The notes below the pieces were generated by a model. It saw only the letters and a list, made by a program, of their open reading frames with translations, made no database searches and was not told where the DNA came from. Below are positions 1 to 10,675 of a stretch of DNA of 64,000 nucleotides, one piece after another. Position numbers and translations under genes: made by a program. Source of the stretch: Plectosphaerella cucumerina (taxonomy: Eukaryota; Ascomycota; Sordariomycetes; Glomerellales; Plectosphaerellaceae); contig JAGPXD010000004.1 of NCBI GenBank assembly GCA_020746995.1, positions 4,464,001-4,528,000 on the forward strand. The letters run 5' to 3'. Positions within the stretch are counted from its first letter, which is position 1; each line of letters opens with the position of its first letter.

Positions 1-1396
1 AGAGGACCTGCTGGACGGTGGTGTCGACGTAATCCTCCACAGGGGAGCGGTGGAACATGACGTCCACGGGGAAAGTACGTCCGGGGATGGTAAAGTCAGG
101 GGCGCCACCGTAAAAGTCGGAGAAGCGCTTCGAGTTCATCGTGGCCGAGGTGACGATAAGTTTGATGTCGCGCCGCCGCTGCAGGATCTTCTTGAAGAGG
201 CCCATCAGGATATCCGTGTTGAGGGCGCGTTCGTGGGCCTCGTCCATGATGATGCACGAGTACTTGTCCAGATCTGGCTCATTGAGCGACTCGCGGAGAA
301 GTACGCCGTCCGTCATGTACTTGATGACCGTCTCCTTGCTCGTGCAGTCCTCGAATCGGATGGCGTAGCCCACGGTGCTGCCGAGCTTAACGTCCATCTC
401 CTCGGCCACACGTTTGGCCACGCTCATGGCCGCCACGCGTCGGGGTTGGGTACACCCGATCATGCCCGTCTTGCCGTACCCCTCCTCGTACAGGAACTGC
501 GTTAATTGCGTCGTCTTGCCGGATCCCGTCTCGCCCACCACGACGATGACCTGGTTCTCGCGGATTACCCGCATCAGGTCCTCTCGGACGGCGAAGGCTG
601 GGAGGTACTGGCGCTGCTCCTGGAGGGTCTTTGTTCTGCTGAAGTCGCTGCTGCCGCCGTCGGCCTTTTTCAGATGGTCGCTGAACTTGTTGCTCGACTC
701 CTTCTTCGTGTCCTCGGCCTCGGTGGCGATGGGCATGGCGCTGTCTCCGTCCTCCTCCTTGACGCCCATGAGGTTGCCGAGAGCCGTGCCCTTCATGCTC
801 GTGGCTTCTTGTGCCTGGCGACGGCGTTCCCGCTCCTGCCGCGCCTCACGCACCACCTTGCTGCCTTTCCGGCTGAAGACGGCCATGTCGCTCTGGTAGT
901 CGCGCACCGCTGGCACGGGGTCCATCTGCTTGGTGAAGATGGTGCGACCGTCCAGGAAGGGCGGGCGCAGGTCGTGCACCAGCAGATGGACGCGGGTGGC
1001 CTCGTCGTCTTCAAAGTCTGCATCCATGTCTCGCCGCCGTTGGGCCACGCCCGACACCAGCATGCGATTCGTTTCCCACGCGTCATTCTCCTTTTGCCGC
1101 TGCACCTGCCGCACGTCGTACCGGCTCGTCATCTTCTGGGCCTTTTCGGCCTCGACCTTTTCGCGTTCCCATGCTGAAAAGTCGGTGCCAAAGGGGTTGT
1201 GCGCGTCGTCGCCGAAGACGTGTCCGCCAAACTCGTCGCCCGCGTACCAGTCGCGGTCCAGGGCCTTGTCGTCCTCGGCTGTCGGTTGGGGGACGTTATG
1301 GTCCTCGGGGGCATCTCGCCGCGGTGTCGACCTGCCGGAGTCGTCTATCCGGCGGCGCTTGAACACGGGCGTCGTGTATCTGCTTCTGTCGGCCAT
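1..1396 (-). CDS. prp16: Pre-mRNA-splicing ATP-dependent RNA helicase Prp16 (DEAH box), 3' end outside window
   Basis: The complement is open without a break from an ATG at 1396 to the window edge, giving 465 codons of an incomplete protein. Residues ~1-270 form a charged, low-complexity N-terminal extension. The helicase core follows: motif I GETGSGKTTQ, motif Ia TQPRRVAAMSVA, motif II DEAH, and motif III SAT. The signature and the long basic/acidic N-terminus match Prp16/DHX38, which remodels the spliceosome after the first catalytic step, in the nucleus. The start is the first in-frame ATG, and the F-box gene is divergent only about 140-200 bp away. No intron is needed in the visible part. 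The C-terminal ratchet and OB domains lie outside the window. Prp2 or Prp22 are the alternatives, but the N-terminal features fit Prp16 better. Confidence 0.93.
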   Translation of the reverse strand, partial: MADRSRYTTPVFKRRRIDDSGRSTPRRDAPEDHNVPQPTAEDDKALDRDWYAGDEFGGHVFGDDAHNPFGTDFSAWEREKVEAEKAQKMTSRYDVRQVQRQKENDAWETNRMLVSGVAQRRRDMDADFEDDEATRVHLLVHDLRPPFLDGRTIFTKQMDPVPAVRDYQSDMAVFSRKGSKVVREARQERERRRQAQEATSMKGTALGNLMGVKEEDGDSAMPIATEAEDTKKESSNKFSDHLKKADGGSSDFSRTKTLQEQRQYLPAFAVREDLMRVIRENQVIVVVGETGSGKTTQLTQFLYEEGYGKTGMIGCTQPRRVAAMSVAKRVAEEMDVKLGSTVGYAIRFEDCTSKETVIKYMTDGVLLRESLNEPDLDKYSCIIMDEAHERALNTDILMGLFKKILQRRRDIKLIVTSATMNSKRFSDFYGGAPDFTIPGRTFPVDVMFHRSPVEDYVDTTVQQVL

Positions 1397-1538
1397 GGCG
1401 GGCGGGTGGCCGGTCAGGGTGGTGTGATGGAAGTGGTCGTGGTGTCGTGGTTGTGGTACGGATGAAGCTTTCGTGATGCATGTGGATTTGCTGCAGGTAC
1501 GGTCCCACAAAAGTGCCCCGCTTACATAAGGCGAGGAA

Positions 1539-2654
1539 ATGTTGGGCTTGTTCCTCTGTCACACTCACAACTTGATCAAGGTTTCTTCCGGCTTCGCCAT
1601 GACCCCCGACGAAGAGAGAAATGAAGCCATCATCCTCACCATCGCATACCATGACAACTCTTTCAGGAGAAGCGTCATCTGCCCGCGCTTTGCGCACGAC
1701 ACGTCCTCAAAACCGCCCCTGAGAATCCCCCACTCAATCTTTCGGCCGCTCACAACCTCGCCCGTCTCGAACCTCGGCGACTTTGAGCAGCTCCCACGCG
1801 AAATCATGATGGTGTTATGCCTCCATCTCGACCTCTACTCATGCATCCGCTTCCGCCAAACGAACAGGCTCGCTCGTCAGGTGGTGACGGCCGTGCCGGA
1901 GTATCGGGCGGTGGCCAGCTATGGTCACAGAGCCTTGCACGCCATCCTGCGGACGGACATGGGCGACAACTTTACGCTCGCTGAGCTCTACCGCCAACTT
2001 GTCACTGGGGGATGCGTGGTCTGCGGAGCTTTTGGCGTCTTCATCTACCTACCGCTCGCCGCGCGCTGCTGCTATCCCTGCATAATTTCCGCGCAAGCCC
2101 TGCGCACCGCCTCCCTGGCCTCCGTCGTAAAGTTCTCCGGACTCCCAGCTGAACAGCTGCGCCGCCTCATGCGTGTAGTCACGACAGTTCGGGGCACCTA
2201 CGAAAAACGCTACGGGATATCGTGGTTCAAGTCAGGCCATCGGATGGAGCTGGTGTCGGCCGCAGAGGCAGTGCGCGTGATGCAGTCGCTCGGCCTGTGG
2301 CATGGCCCGTCGGGGCCTGTGGCATCGCTCGGAAAGGATGCTGAAGGAGCGAGGTGCATGGTCTCGGCCGTCCTGCCGCTCCTAGACCCAACAACCGGTA
2401 AGATCGAGCACGGTCTAGTCTGCGGCTCCTGTGAGAGGGCGCTCGACAGGTTGCCCGTGGAAGAGGCCTGCCGCCGTCAAGGCGTGATGTACTCAAAGCA
2501 GGGCATTCTGGACCATCTCAACTCCTGCTCGGGGGCACAGGAAGAATGGACTAGATGGGGGGAAAAAACCATAGAGATGGTGAGGGAGATCCGTGAGCTT
2601 CGCGAGAAGCGAGAAATCGCCAGGAAGGCTGGTCAAGATATGACATTGCCGTAG
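1539..2654 (+). CDS. F-box protein with Cys-rich (zinc-ribbon-like) middle
   Basis: Single-exon ORF of 371 aa. Residues ~79-117 form an F-box (LPREIMMVLCLHLD followed by a helix), so the protein probably recruits a substrate to an SCF ubiquitin ligase through Skp1. A paired-cysteine pattern follows (C159-x2-C162 and C178-x2-C181) and another CxxC lies near the C-terminus, suggesting a structural zinc site. No WD40 or LRR substrate domain is visible, so the substrate is unknown. A second in-frame ATG at 1599 has a better context and would leave 203 bp instead of 143 bp to the divergent Prp16 start, so the true start may be 1599. Confidence 0.75.
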   Translation: MLGLFLCHTHNLIKVSSGFAMTPDEERNEAIILTIAYHDNSFRRSVICPRFAHDTSSKPPLRIPHSIFRPLTTSPVSNLGDFEQLPREIMMVLCLHLDLYSCIRFRQTNRLARQVVTAVPEYRAVASYGHRALHAILRTDMGDNFTLAELYRQLVTGGCVVCGAFGVFIYLPLAARCCYPCIISAQALRTASLASVVKFSGLPAEQLRRLMRVVTTVRGTYEKRYGISWFKSGHRMELVSAAEAVRVMQSLGLWHGPSGPVASLGKDAEGARCMVSAVLPLLDPTTGKIEHGLVCGSCERALDRLPVEEACRRQGVMYSKQGILDHLNSCSGAQEEWTRWGEKTIEMVREIRELREKREIARKAGQDMTLP

Positions 2655-2821
2655 CGACTGGCCTGCGCTGGTGAGCCCGTTTGATGCAACAGCTGGTAAC
2701 TGATCCGGAATCAGGTGCCGTGTCCGTCAACCTGGAAGTTGATGTGAGATTTCTCCAGTGTCTAGTTGAGCCGGCCCGCGGTGGGTCAGCCGGGGTAATG
2801 TACATGCACACTACAACAATG

Positions 2822-2862
2822 CTTGGCTAAGTACTAAGCCAAGACTAGGAGGACTAGTCTTG
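2822..2862. repeat. Two overlapping inverted repeats
   Basis: CTTGGCT (2822-2828) pairs with AGCCAAG (2837-2843). The 9-nt arm CAAGACTAG (2840-2848) pairs perfectly with CTAGTCTTG (2854-2862) across a 5-nt loop. The second arm of the first repeat overlaps the first arm of the second, so the two hairpins exclude each other. They lie just upstream of the next gene's start, in its likely 5' UTR or promoter. Function is unknown. Confidence 0.55.
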
Positions 2863-2929
2863 ACGTCCCGCCGTGAAGTCAGCACGACCAAAGCCCCTCC
2901 GCCATCTCCCCTCCGTCACCCATATCACC

Positions 2930-3694
2930 ATGGTCCAGACCATCATCGGGCTTCCCGAAGCCTTCTACGGCGCCTGCCGAGTCCTCCCCCAAGCATGGGG
3001 GTTCTTCCTCGTTCGTACGGCCTACGCAGACGAAAAGGACGCGGAGATATGGGCCACCGCCCTGAAGAAGCTTCGCCCCTATGCCCTCTCCACCCCCCAG
3101 GACATTTACGTCGAAGACGAGGACCTGGGACTGCCCGAGATATCCGATCATGTGGCTCTCCAGGGTGTCGGAAACGGTACGCTGCGGGCTGCCTTTGCCG
3201 CGGGAACCGCCATGTTTCTCAACCGCCCCGTGCCACGGAATGCCCAGGCATGGCCTTCAGAAGTGCGGCAGGATGCTTTTGTCGTCGTCGACGCGCCGTC
3301 TCTCGCCTCCCTTCTTGCCGGGCCGGCTTTTGAAGTGGGCAAGCCGATATCGCCCGATGAACCGTTTGTCATGGTCGTTGACGCGAGGGACCCGACGACG
3401 GTGCCGTACCGTGGCGGAGGGCCCTACACGGGTGCTGTGAGGGTTATGGCGAGGAACTTGGGGGATTTCTTTGAGGATCTGGACAGGAAGCCGATGGACG
3501 AGCTGTGTGCGATGAGGGAGTATGAGGGGCAGATTCCGCTGTATGATGGCTCGGGGCGAGACAGGATGGTTGATCCGGAGGGAGGGCTTGAGGGGCGGTA
3601 CAGGTTTCCAAGAGGGACGCCGAGGGGGGTCGAGGGTGCGAGGGCTATGTTGGAGCAGATTGATCGGGCGGGACATCTGTGGAGGGATGACTAG
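2930..3694 (+). CDS. Conserved fungal hypothetical protein
   Basis: Single-exon ORF of 254 aa from the ATG at 2930, which sits in a strong ACC-ATG-G context. The reading frame also offers an ATG at 2873, adding 19 residues. I do not recognise a named domain. The protein is mixed alpha/beta in composition, rich in acidic residues, and has no signal peptide or membrane segment. It seems to belong to a fungal lineage-specific hypothetical family whose N-terminal part mixes aromatic residues with an alanine/lysine helix. Codon use is typical of its neighbours, which supports a real gene. Confidence 0.65.
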   Translation: MVQTIIGLPEAFYGACRVLPQAWGFFLVRTAYADEKDAEIWATALKKLRPYALSTPQDIYVEDEDLGLPEISDHVALQGVGNGTLRAAFAAGTAMFLNRPVPRNAQAWPSEVRQDAFVVVDAPSLASLLAGPAFEVGKPISPDEPFVMVVDARDPTTVPYRGGGPYTGAVRVMARNLGDFFEDLDRKPMDELCAMREYEGQIPLYDGSGRDRMVDPEGGLEGRYRFPRGTPRGVEGARAMLEQIDRAGHLWRDD

Positions 3695-3978
3695 GGGGAA
3701 AGCCGGGGGCTTGGTTGTAGTACAAAAGTTGAAGCTATCTTCGCCGAGAGACAGGGAGGTGGAAGCTCACGGCAAGATGCTTTGATTCGATGTCAGGCAA
3801 GGAAGTGAGCATGCATAGATGTAAATCCTTCAGTTGATTGACGGGCTGTCTTGAACTTAGCGGCTGATGCCTAGCCAAGTGGTATATCACCAACCCCAAC
3901 TCCAACCCCAAGTCGCCCATCTTCCTTTCTCCTAGACACCTCGCCCATTACCTCGTTCCACCATCACATCCCACCACA

Positions 3979-4422
3979 ATGGCACAAGCAATGAAATCAG
4001 CCTGGAAAGTCATCCCCGGCCTCCCCTCAAAAGACATCGCCGCCACAACCGCCTTCTACGCCGACATCCTCCACTTCACCGTCGCCCAAATCAAGACCAA
4101 TCCCGGCAGCCCCGCCCCGGACTTCTGCTCCATCTACGCCGGCCCAAAAGCAGCAGTCAACATCTACTTCACCCTCGAAAAAGACGCCCAACCCGGCTGG
4201 GTCGTCATCGCCATGGGCACAACGCAGCTGGAGGAAATGTACGAGACGATCGTGGCAGAGGGCAAGGCAGAGGTGACGGAGGCGATTGGCGATACGGAAT
4301 GGGGATGGAGGAAGTTTACGGTCGCGGACCTGGATGGGAATAAGCTTACGTTCTTCAAGTTCCTCGAGGGGGGGAATCCGGGGGGAGATGAAGGGGAGGA
4401 TCTGAGCTTGAATGTAGAGTGA
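3979..4422 (+). CDS. VOC/glyoxalase-bleomycin-resistance-fold protein
   Basis: Single exon, 147 aa. The paired beta-alpha-beta-beta-beta pattern of the vicinal oxygen chelate superfamily is visible: an N-terminal module (KVIPGLPSKDIAATTAFYAD) and a C-terminal strand ending in FTVADLDGNKLTFF, the usual 'DPDGN' position of VOC enzymes. The size suits a small dimeric VOC protein. The substrate cannot be predicted: glyoxalase I, dioxygenase and antibiotic-binding proteins share this fold. The last ~15 residues are acidic and probably disordered. The start is the first ATG and has a good context. Confidence 0.8.
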   Translation: MAQAMKSAWKVIPGLPSKDIAATTAFYADILHFTVAQIKTNPGSPAPDFCSIYAGPKAAVNIYFTLEKDAQPGWVVIAMGTTQLEEMYETIVAEGKAEVTEAIGDTEWGWRKFTVADLDGNKLTFFKFLEGGNPGGDEGEDLSLNVE

Positions 4423-4607
4423 GGGCATTCACGGCATCGCACTGTAGGGCGGCCGGGCGGACGTGAATCCACAGCGGGGGACTTGGAGCTGATAAGATAA
4501 GCCCCACGTCGAGATTTTTTTTGTCCACCACCGACATTTGGCGGCGAGAACCGCAGAGCTTCACCTAGTACAGCGCAACACGGCAATTTTGCCAGCTTAC
4601 TTCCACA

Positions 4608-6276
4608 ATGTCCATGATCACGACCGCCACATGGGTGCCCCGCGGCTTCGCGGCGCCGTTCCCGCAAAAGTACACATTCGACGAGGCAGAGTTTGAGCGG
4701 ATAGCGGAGCTCGCGCAGCTCAAGCTCGACGATGCCGAGGAGGACCTGAAGGAGGCCCAGGAGGCTGAGGCTGAGGCCGAGGGCTCAACCGGGAAGAAGA
4801 GCAAGAAGGAGCAGGTTGCACGGGAGGAGTGAGTGCAGCTGTGTTTACATCCTCTATCGCTTCGCAGCTAACACCATTCCCAGAATCGACATCAACGACG
4901 AGGACCTCAAAAAGTACAACCTCGAAAACTACGACGACTCGGACGAGGAAATCGACGAAGACGCCGTCGGCCGCGGCGAGAGCATGGCCATGTTCGGCAA
5001 CAAAAAGTCCCTCGCCTACTACGAGTCCAACAAGGAGGACCCCTACATCACCCTCGACGACAAGGAGGACGAGGACGAGGAGCGCGAGGACCTCCAGATC
5101 CTGGCCACTGACAACCTCGTGCTCGCCGCCAAGATCGAGGATGAGCTCGCCCACCTCGAGGTCTATGTCTACGAGGACTCGGCCGACAACCTCTACGTCC
5201 ACCACGACATCATGCTCCCCGCCATCCCGCTGTGCGTCGAGTGGCTCGACCTTCCCGTGCAGAAGCCCAGTGTCGACCGCGACGCCCCCGCCAACTTTGT
5301 CGCCATCGGCACCATGGACCCCGATATCGAGGTCTGGGACCTCGACACGGTCGACTGCATGTACCCCAACGCCATCCTGGGCCAGGGCGGCGAAGCGGCC
5401 GCGGGCGAGGCGCCCAAGAAGAAGAAGAAGAAGGCCAAAAAGGCAAACGACGACTTCCACGTCGACGCCGTCCTCGCCCTCGCCGCCAACCGCCAGCACC
5501 GCAACCTGCTCGCGTCCGCCTCGGCCGACAAGACGGTCAAGCTCTGGGACCTGCACACGACAAAGTGCGCAAAGTCGTACTCGTACCACACGGACAAGGT
5601 GTGCTCTCTCGCGTGGCACGCGACCGAGCCCACGGTGCTGCTGAGCGGCAGCTACGACCGCACCGTGGTGGCGGGCGACATGCGCGCGCCGGGGGCGGAC
5701 GCGCCGCGCTGGGGCGTCGAGAGCGACGTCGAGCAGGTCCGGTGGGACCCCCACGACGCAAACTACTTTTACGTGTCGACGGAGAACGGCATCGTGCACT
5801 ACCACGACGTGCGCGCGGCGCCGGCGACGCCCGCGGCCACAAAGGCCGTGTGGACGCTGCAGGCGCACGACGAGGCCGTGTCGGCGCTCGACGTCAACCC
5901 CGTGGTGCCGGGCTTCCTGGCCACGGGCTCGACCGACAAGACGGTCAAGCTGTGGAACGTGACGGCCACGGGGCCGAGCATGGTGGTCTCGCGCAACCTG
6001 GACGTGGGCAAGGTTTTCGTGACGAGCTTCGCGCCCGACCCGGAGGTGGCCTTCCGCCTGGGCGTCGCCGGCAGCCGCGGCACCATGCACGTATGGGACA
6101 CGAGCACCAACGCCGCGGTGCGCGCCGCTTTCGCCGGAAAGGTCGCGGTGCCGGTGCGCGAGGGCGTCGAGGACCGGACCGTCGGTGTGGAGGATGACGA
6201 CAGCGAGTCGGACAGCGACGAGGGCGATGAGGAGGAGGGGGCCAAGGGGAGCGACGATTCGATGGATGAGGATTAG
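4608..6276 (+). CDS. pwp1: Periodic tryptophan protein 1 (Pwp1-like) WD40 ribosome-biogenesis factor
   Basis: Two exons: 4608-4828 and 4884-6276, with a 55-nt intron (GTGAGT...CCCAG). The phases agree, giving 537 aa. The N-terminus begins MSMITTATWVPRGFA, typical of Pwp1, followed by an acidic region and then WD40 repeats including SADKTVKLWDLHT and STDKTVKLWNVTA. A lysine-rich stretch (KKKKKKAKK) near residue 230 is a likely nuclear/nucleolar signal. The last ~40 residues are a highly acidic Asp/Ser/Glu tail. Pwp1 acts in the nucleolus in 60S ribosomal subunit assembly and rDNA transcription. Confidence 0.93.
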
Positions 6277-9200
6277 GGACAGAAGATCGAGGATAGACAG
6301 CTCAACCCCAACAAACGCCAGATACCCACGCAGCCACGGGCGTGATGGAGGGGTCAGGTCGGATGTAGGTCAGGATTCGGCGAACTTGACGGTCTAGAGC
6401 AAGATATGATAGTCAGTCAGGCCACGCAGTGATCGCCAAGGAACAAAACTCTTCATCAGCACATCTCACTTCTCCTCAACTTGCACCCATCCGGCGATTT
6501 TCCAAGCGAAGCCGCAAGAGCCGTCTAGCTTTTCTAGTGCGCCACTCAATGACTGAGACCCGAGCAGCCGGAGCAAGCGCCGCTCGGTGCATTCCTTAGG
6601 ACAAGCCATTGTTTTTTTAGTCAGCGGCGCGAACCGAGTCAGCGGACTGATTTGTGCGAACGGCGCGACGGTTCGTGCGATGAGGTTTGAACGGCGAACG
6701 CAACGGTGAGGAAACAGACGGGACGGACGATGACGTGCAGGGAGGTCCTGAGAAAGTCGAGGCAGGATCAGAGAGCTTGGGACCGGCCCCCCTATGGCCC
6801 CCCTATGCGAAACTAGACACGGGCCACCGTCGAGCTGCTGTCTCGGTATCGGTCTGGCAGGAGGTCTGGGGCGTTGGCATTGACAGCGCGGGGGCTTCGT
6901 CTGGTGTCTTTCTGTGCGTCTGTCTTGAGATGTCTGTCTCTGGTCCGTCGTGCAGTGTCGCGCCGTCGAGCGCCGAGGTGCGGTTCGCGTCCGTGGGTGT
7001 TGGAGTTTGTGCCACCGGCGCGCCGTCTCAGGGACGGCAGCGTCGCGACTGCCCTAGGGCCAGGGGTCGTCGAGTCAGATGTGATGTGATCTCGATGGGT
7101 CCTTGTCCAGAGGCAAAAACCCCCGATGCACGCACGGAGGAGGACAGGGTCGAAGAGGCTGGATCGTTCGGTACTTCGCCCATCACATGTCCACAGTGGC
7201 CCCATGTCCCCATGTCCCCATCGCAGGTCCTTCCGTCTTCAGTTGGGCCCCCGATTCTTTCCCCCCTCCCCCTCGCCTTCGCCCCCGACGTGCGATCCAC
7301 GTGAAGAAGGAAGGAGCCAGAAGAAAGGGGCGGCGGCAGGAGGCACCAAAGGGGGGGTCAACTTCTGGGCCGTTCAGGGCCAGCCAACTGACGGCAGGCC
7401 GCTAGCGCAGGCACAGGCGCCACTGGATGGGCCGGCGTGAAACGCTGAAACGCCAGGAACACGGCCAATGAGCGGCGGCAGCGAGGGAGGGAAGCGCCTC
7501 GGGCTCTCTGTTCTGCTCTGTTGGCAATTGCTGCCGTGTTGCGTGCCTCTCCCCTGATCGCCTTTCTGCCGCTGCTCTGCCGCTGAATCTTCCCTGATCC
7601 CCGCCGCTGAATCTATCCCCAGACTCCGACTCCAAAAGGGGCCTGTTTCTTCTTGAGTGAGTCCTGTTCCGGACCACAATACAACTCATGCTAAGCATCG
7701 CGTTCTGCCGTCCCTCCCGCACCGGATTGATTGACGGGAGCGGGTTCTGCGGCGCGCCGTTCGGATGGGAGCATGGGCGGCGCTGAGGCCAACCACCCGC
7801 TAAGGTTTACCAGTCAAAGGTGGCCTCTAGTGGTCGGCCACCGGTCTGATGTCGACGACCTCGGATGACCTGGCGGGAGCTTCCTCAGCTTTGGGCTTGT
7901 GCCGTGCATGCGCCGTGCGTGCGCTGTTTGCATGTCGTGTTGTGTGGCACGACGCAATAGGCGAGGCGTGGGACGTGAGTTGGTGAATTGATGACGCAGG
8001 CTGATCCAGCGCGAGGGTCCAGATCGGTTTGTGCGGCATCTCTACTTCTGTATGTGCTGTTGCTGCAGGGCAGTGCTGTTCCAATGTTGGGTGCCGACAT
8101 GCCGCTGGTTGGGTGGTCGATGACAGTCGCTGGCAGGGCTATCTCCCACTTCTGCTTCTTCCCACCAGCATCATGCTGCTTGCTTCTTGAGTTGCTCTTC
8201 CCCCTGTCACCGTGATCTCCTCTGTAACTGGCGATCCCATGCTCATTGATGCGCCCTACCCGCGCCCCAGTCGGTCCCGACGGAGAATACTGTACATCAC
8301 GGACACCTGCACTGGCCTCTTCCTCTGCCTCTGCTCTGCCTCGCCCTGCGCTTGGTCGCCGCTTGCGCCTCCGGCATCAGGTCAGTCTCGCCTGTCGGAG
8401 GAGCACAACCTGAGCACCTCACACAGAAGACACGGCCAGTGACATTGGCAGTGGCAGTGACTGAGCGAGAGTCGCGGCGAAACGCCGGCGCCCGATTGGG
8501 AAGGGCGGCGGGTGGGGCCGCGCACTCCCGGACGCATCGTTCCTGGCCCACTGAAGGCCACTTGCCCAACTTGCCCTCCGTCTCTTGAGGAAAGCACGCA
8601 CCGTGATCTGCTCCTTCCGCGAACTTTTCACCCGCTCGCCCCAGTACCTCATCCTCATTGGCCAGATTCATCAGGGGAGCACCTCGTCTGATCCAATCAG
8701 CGCACGCGCCGGCCCATGCGCCGCCCGGGGAGGGGTTCGGCCTACTGGGGGCTAGCGCAATCAATGAGCGACAAACTCGAGCAGGGGGGGTCTTTCCTGC
8801 TTGCCCTCTCCGGGGCAGGATCGGCCCAGAACAAGGCAACTGCCCCCCCAACTATTCCCCGTTTCCCTTCCCAAGCCGCGCCCCCCTCCCACCTGCCGCC
8901 TTTGTTTCCACCCGTTTTTTCGAGCCTCGAACCTTTTGGGCGCTGGGAACTCGAAATCTTTTTCAAGTTCTTTCCCTCCCTCAACCTTCCCGGACTCACT
9001 CCTTCGAAAAAGTCGGAAGCCCGCCTCTCCTTCAACCCACTCCGCCTCTGACTCTGTGATCTGTGATCACCATCAAGCAGCTGGACTCTTACTCACCCGA
9101 CTGACTCCTCGGCGCGTACATCACCACTTGTACACGGGACCCAAGACACACGGTCCAACGTTCCCTACACGCGCAATAATTCTGCGCCTCCTCTGACTTT

Positions 9201-9706
9201 CGTCTCGAGCCCAACCGGTCTCGACGATCTCGTCCCCCCGACGAGCTCTTTATTCTATTCACCTTTCCCTGCGGTCTCGAGCTTCTACCTCCGCAACCCT
9301 CGACCGGCATCCTCCGTACGGACAAAGAAACGCAAACAAAGCGCCCACCACCCGCCCGCCCAGTCTCGACGACGGCGCGATCCCCAGGACCGGACTCCTT
9401 TGTGCTCGGCCCAGACCAGCACCTTTACTTCTCACCACCACGACCTTTATTCCGCGCCTATAACCTTCCGCCCGGCGCGAGCCTCGCCGAACGTTGCTCA
9501 ACGCCGCCTCAGCTTTAAGGTCACCCGCGCGCCTCCCGCAGACCGTACCCACACCTCGCCCAATCGCGTCCGCAGCTACACCACCCTCGGACCCAGACCT
9601 TCCACCGCCAGCAGCACCCCGCGCCGGCATCACCCTCAAGGCACAAGGTCGTCTCAGCTGGACTCGACAGACAGTTTTCCCCTCTCACAACTCCTCAGCT
9701 CCCACA
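6277..9706. other. 3.4-kb non-coding region with CT-rich leader
   Basis: No ORF here has credible codon use or a recognisable domain. The right half (about 8,850-9,706) is strongly CT-rich on the plus strand, as in long fungal promoters and 5' UTRs, and probably serves the gene starting at 9707. Short local repeats include CCCCCTATGG twice near 6789-6805 and CCCCATGT-type units repeated near 7200-7220. An unannotated non-coding RNA or upstream ORFs in the leader cannot be excluded. Confidence 0.6.
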
Positions 9707-10675
9707 ATGTCGGCACTCTCTAGGGCCTTCACCACCCGCAGGGTGAAGCAGAGCATCGACACGGCCGCCGCCAACAACAAGTCCAAGGACTCGGTCCAGC
9801 GCAGCAAGACCACAAAGGCCGGCCCCTCGGTGCGCAACCTCATTTCGGCACCCGTCGAGCTCATTCACACGACAAACATGCTCTCCTACAACGCCCCAGA
9901 CATCGCCCGTTCCGGTTCAAACTCGGGCTCAGCCGCCGGCTCAGCCGCTCACTCGGTCAAGTCGTCCGACGACGAGCTTGACAGCCCCCAGACCGCCGCC
10001 TCGTCGCCGCCCACGAGCCCGGACATCGGCCCCAGCGACGACATTCGGAAACCCGCCGGCCAGGCTCAAGGCGCCTCGCCCTCCCCCGCGCCTAACCACC
10101 TGTCTTGCTACTTCGTCGCGCCCTCGCACAGCCGGGACTTCGCACCTGTCCCTGAGCAGCACGCTGCGCCCGCGATCCCCAAGCGCTCGCCTTCGCATAC
10201 CAAGCAGGCCTCGTACGACGCCATCGCCCGCCAGCGGTCCATGTCGGTTCTGTCCAAGCACTCGGACCGCACCGTTTCGTCCAAGAACAGTATGACTTTC
10301 TCGCGCGCCTCGTCAACGTCCACTTCAGCCTCGAGCCAAGCCCACGACTCCATGCCGCCGAGCCCCAAGCCGCCCGTTCCCACTGTCCCGGCCGCCGCCT
10401 ACCAGCACTACCCGGCGCCGCCCTCATCCGCCTCGGACCACCCCTTTGGCCGCGAGCTGGCCCAGGTCTCCGAGATCGCTGAGGACTACGGCATCAAGCA
10501 CTCGGTCATCGACGCCGAGGAGCAGGCCCTCAAGGCCCAGGGTCTCTTCAAGCACCGCCCCGAGACATACGCCGCCGCCATCCAGGATCTGCTCGCCGAG
10601 TTCCTGGCCGAGCCCCCGACGTGGCGACAGGACGTCCGGCCAGACAACAGGCCCGACGCCTCAAGCTGGATCTGA
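9707..10675 (+). CDS. Ser/Pro-rich conserved hypothetical protein
   Basis: Single-exon protein of 322 aa from the ATG at 9707. The frame stays open upstream to 9494, but that part is Pro/Arg-rich and looks like translated UTR. Residues 1-60 contain a basic Arg/Lys segment. Residues ~65-240 are low-complexity Ser/Ala/Pro with many SP and TP sites, probably disordered and phosphorylated. Residues ~255-322 look folded and helical (EIAEDYGIKHSVIDAEEQAL). No signal peptide or membrane helix is seen, and I do not recognise the family. The unusually long upstream region and CT-rich leader suggest a tightly regulated gene. Confidence 0.7.
   Translation: MSALSRAFTTRRVKQSIDTAAANNKSKDSVQRSKTTKAGPSVRNLISAPVELIHTTNMLSYNAPDIARSGSNSGSAAGSAAHSVKSSDDELDSPQTAASSPPTSPDIGPSDDIRKPAGQAQGASPSPAPNHLSCYFVAPSHSRDFAPVPEQHAAPAIPKRSPSHTKQASYDAIARQRSMSVLSKHSDRTVSSKNSMTFSRASSTSTSASSQAHDSMPPSPKPPVPTVPAAAYQHYPAPPSSASDHPFGRELAQVSEIAEDYGIKHSVIDAEEQALKAQGLFKHRPETYAAAIQDLLAEFLAEPPTWRQDVRPDNRPDASSWI

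Noticed and set aside
50..1177. Overlapping plus-strand ORFs opposite Prp16
   Set aside because: They are antisense shadows of the GC-rich helicase gene; none has a domain.
4720..6090. 456-codon minus-strand ORF opposite Pwp1
   Set aside because: Val/Arg/His-rich translation of the antisense strand of a clear WD40 gene.
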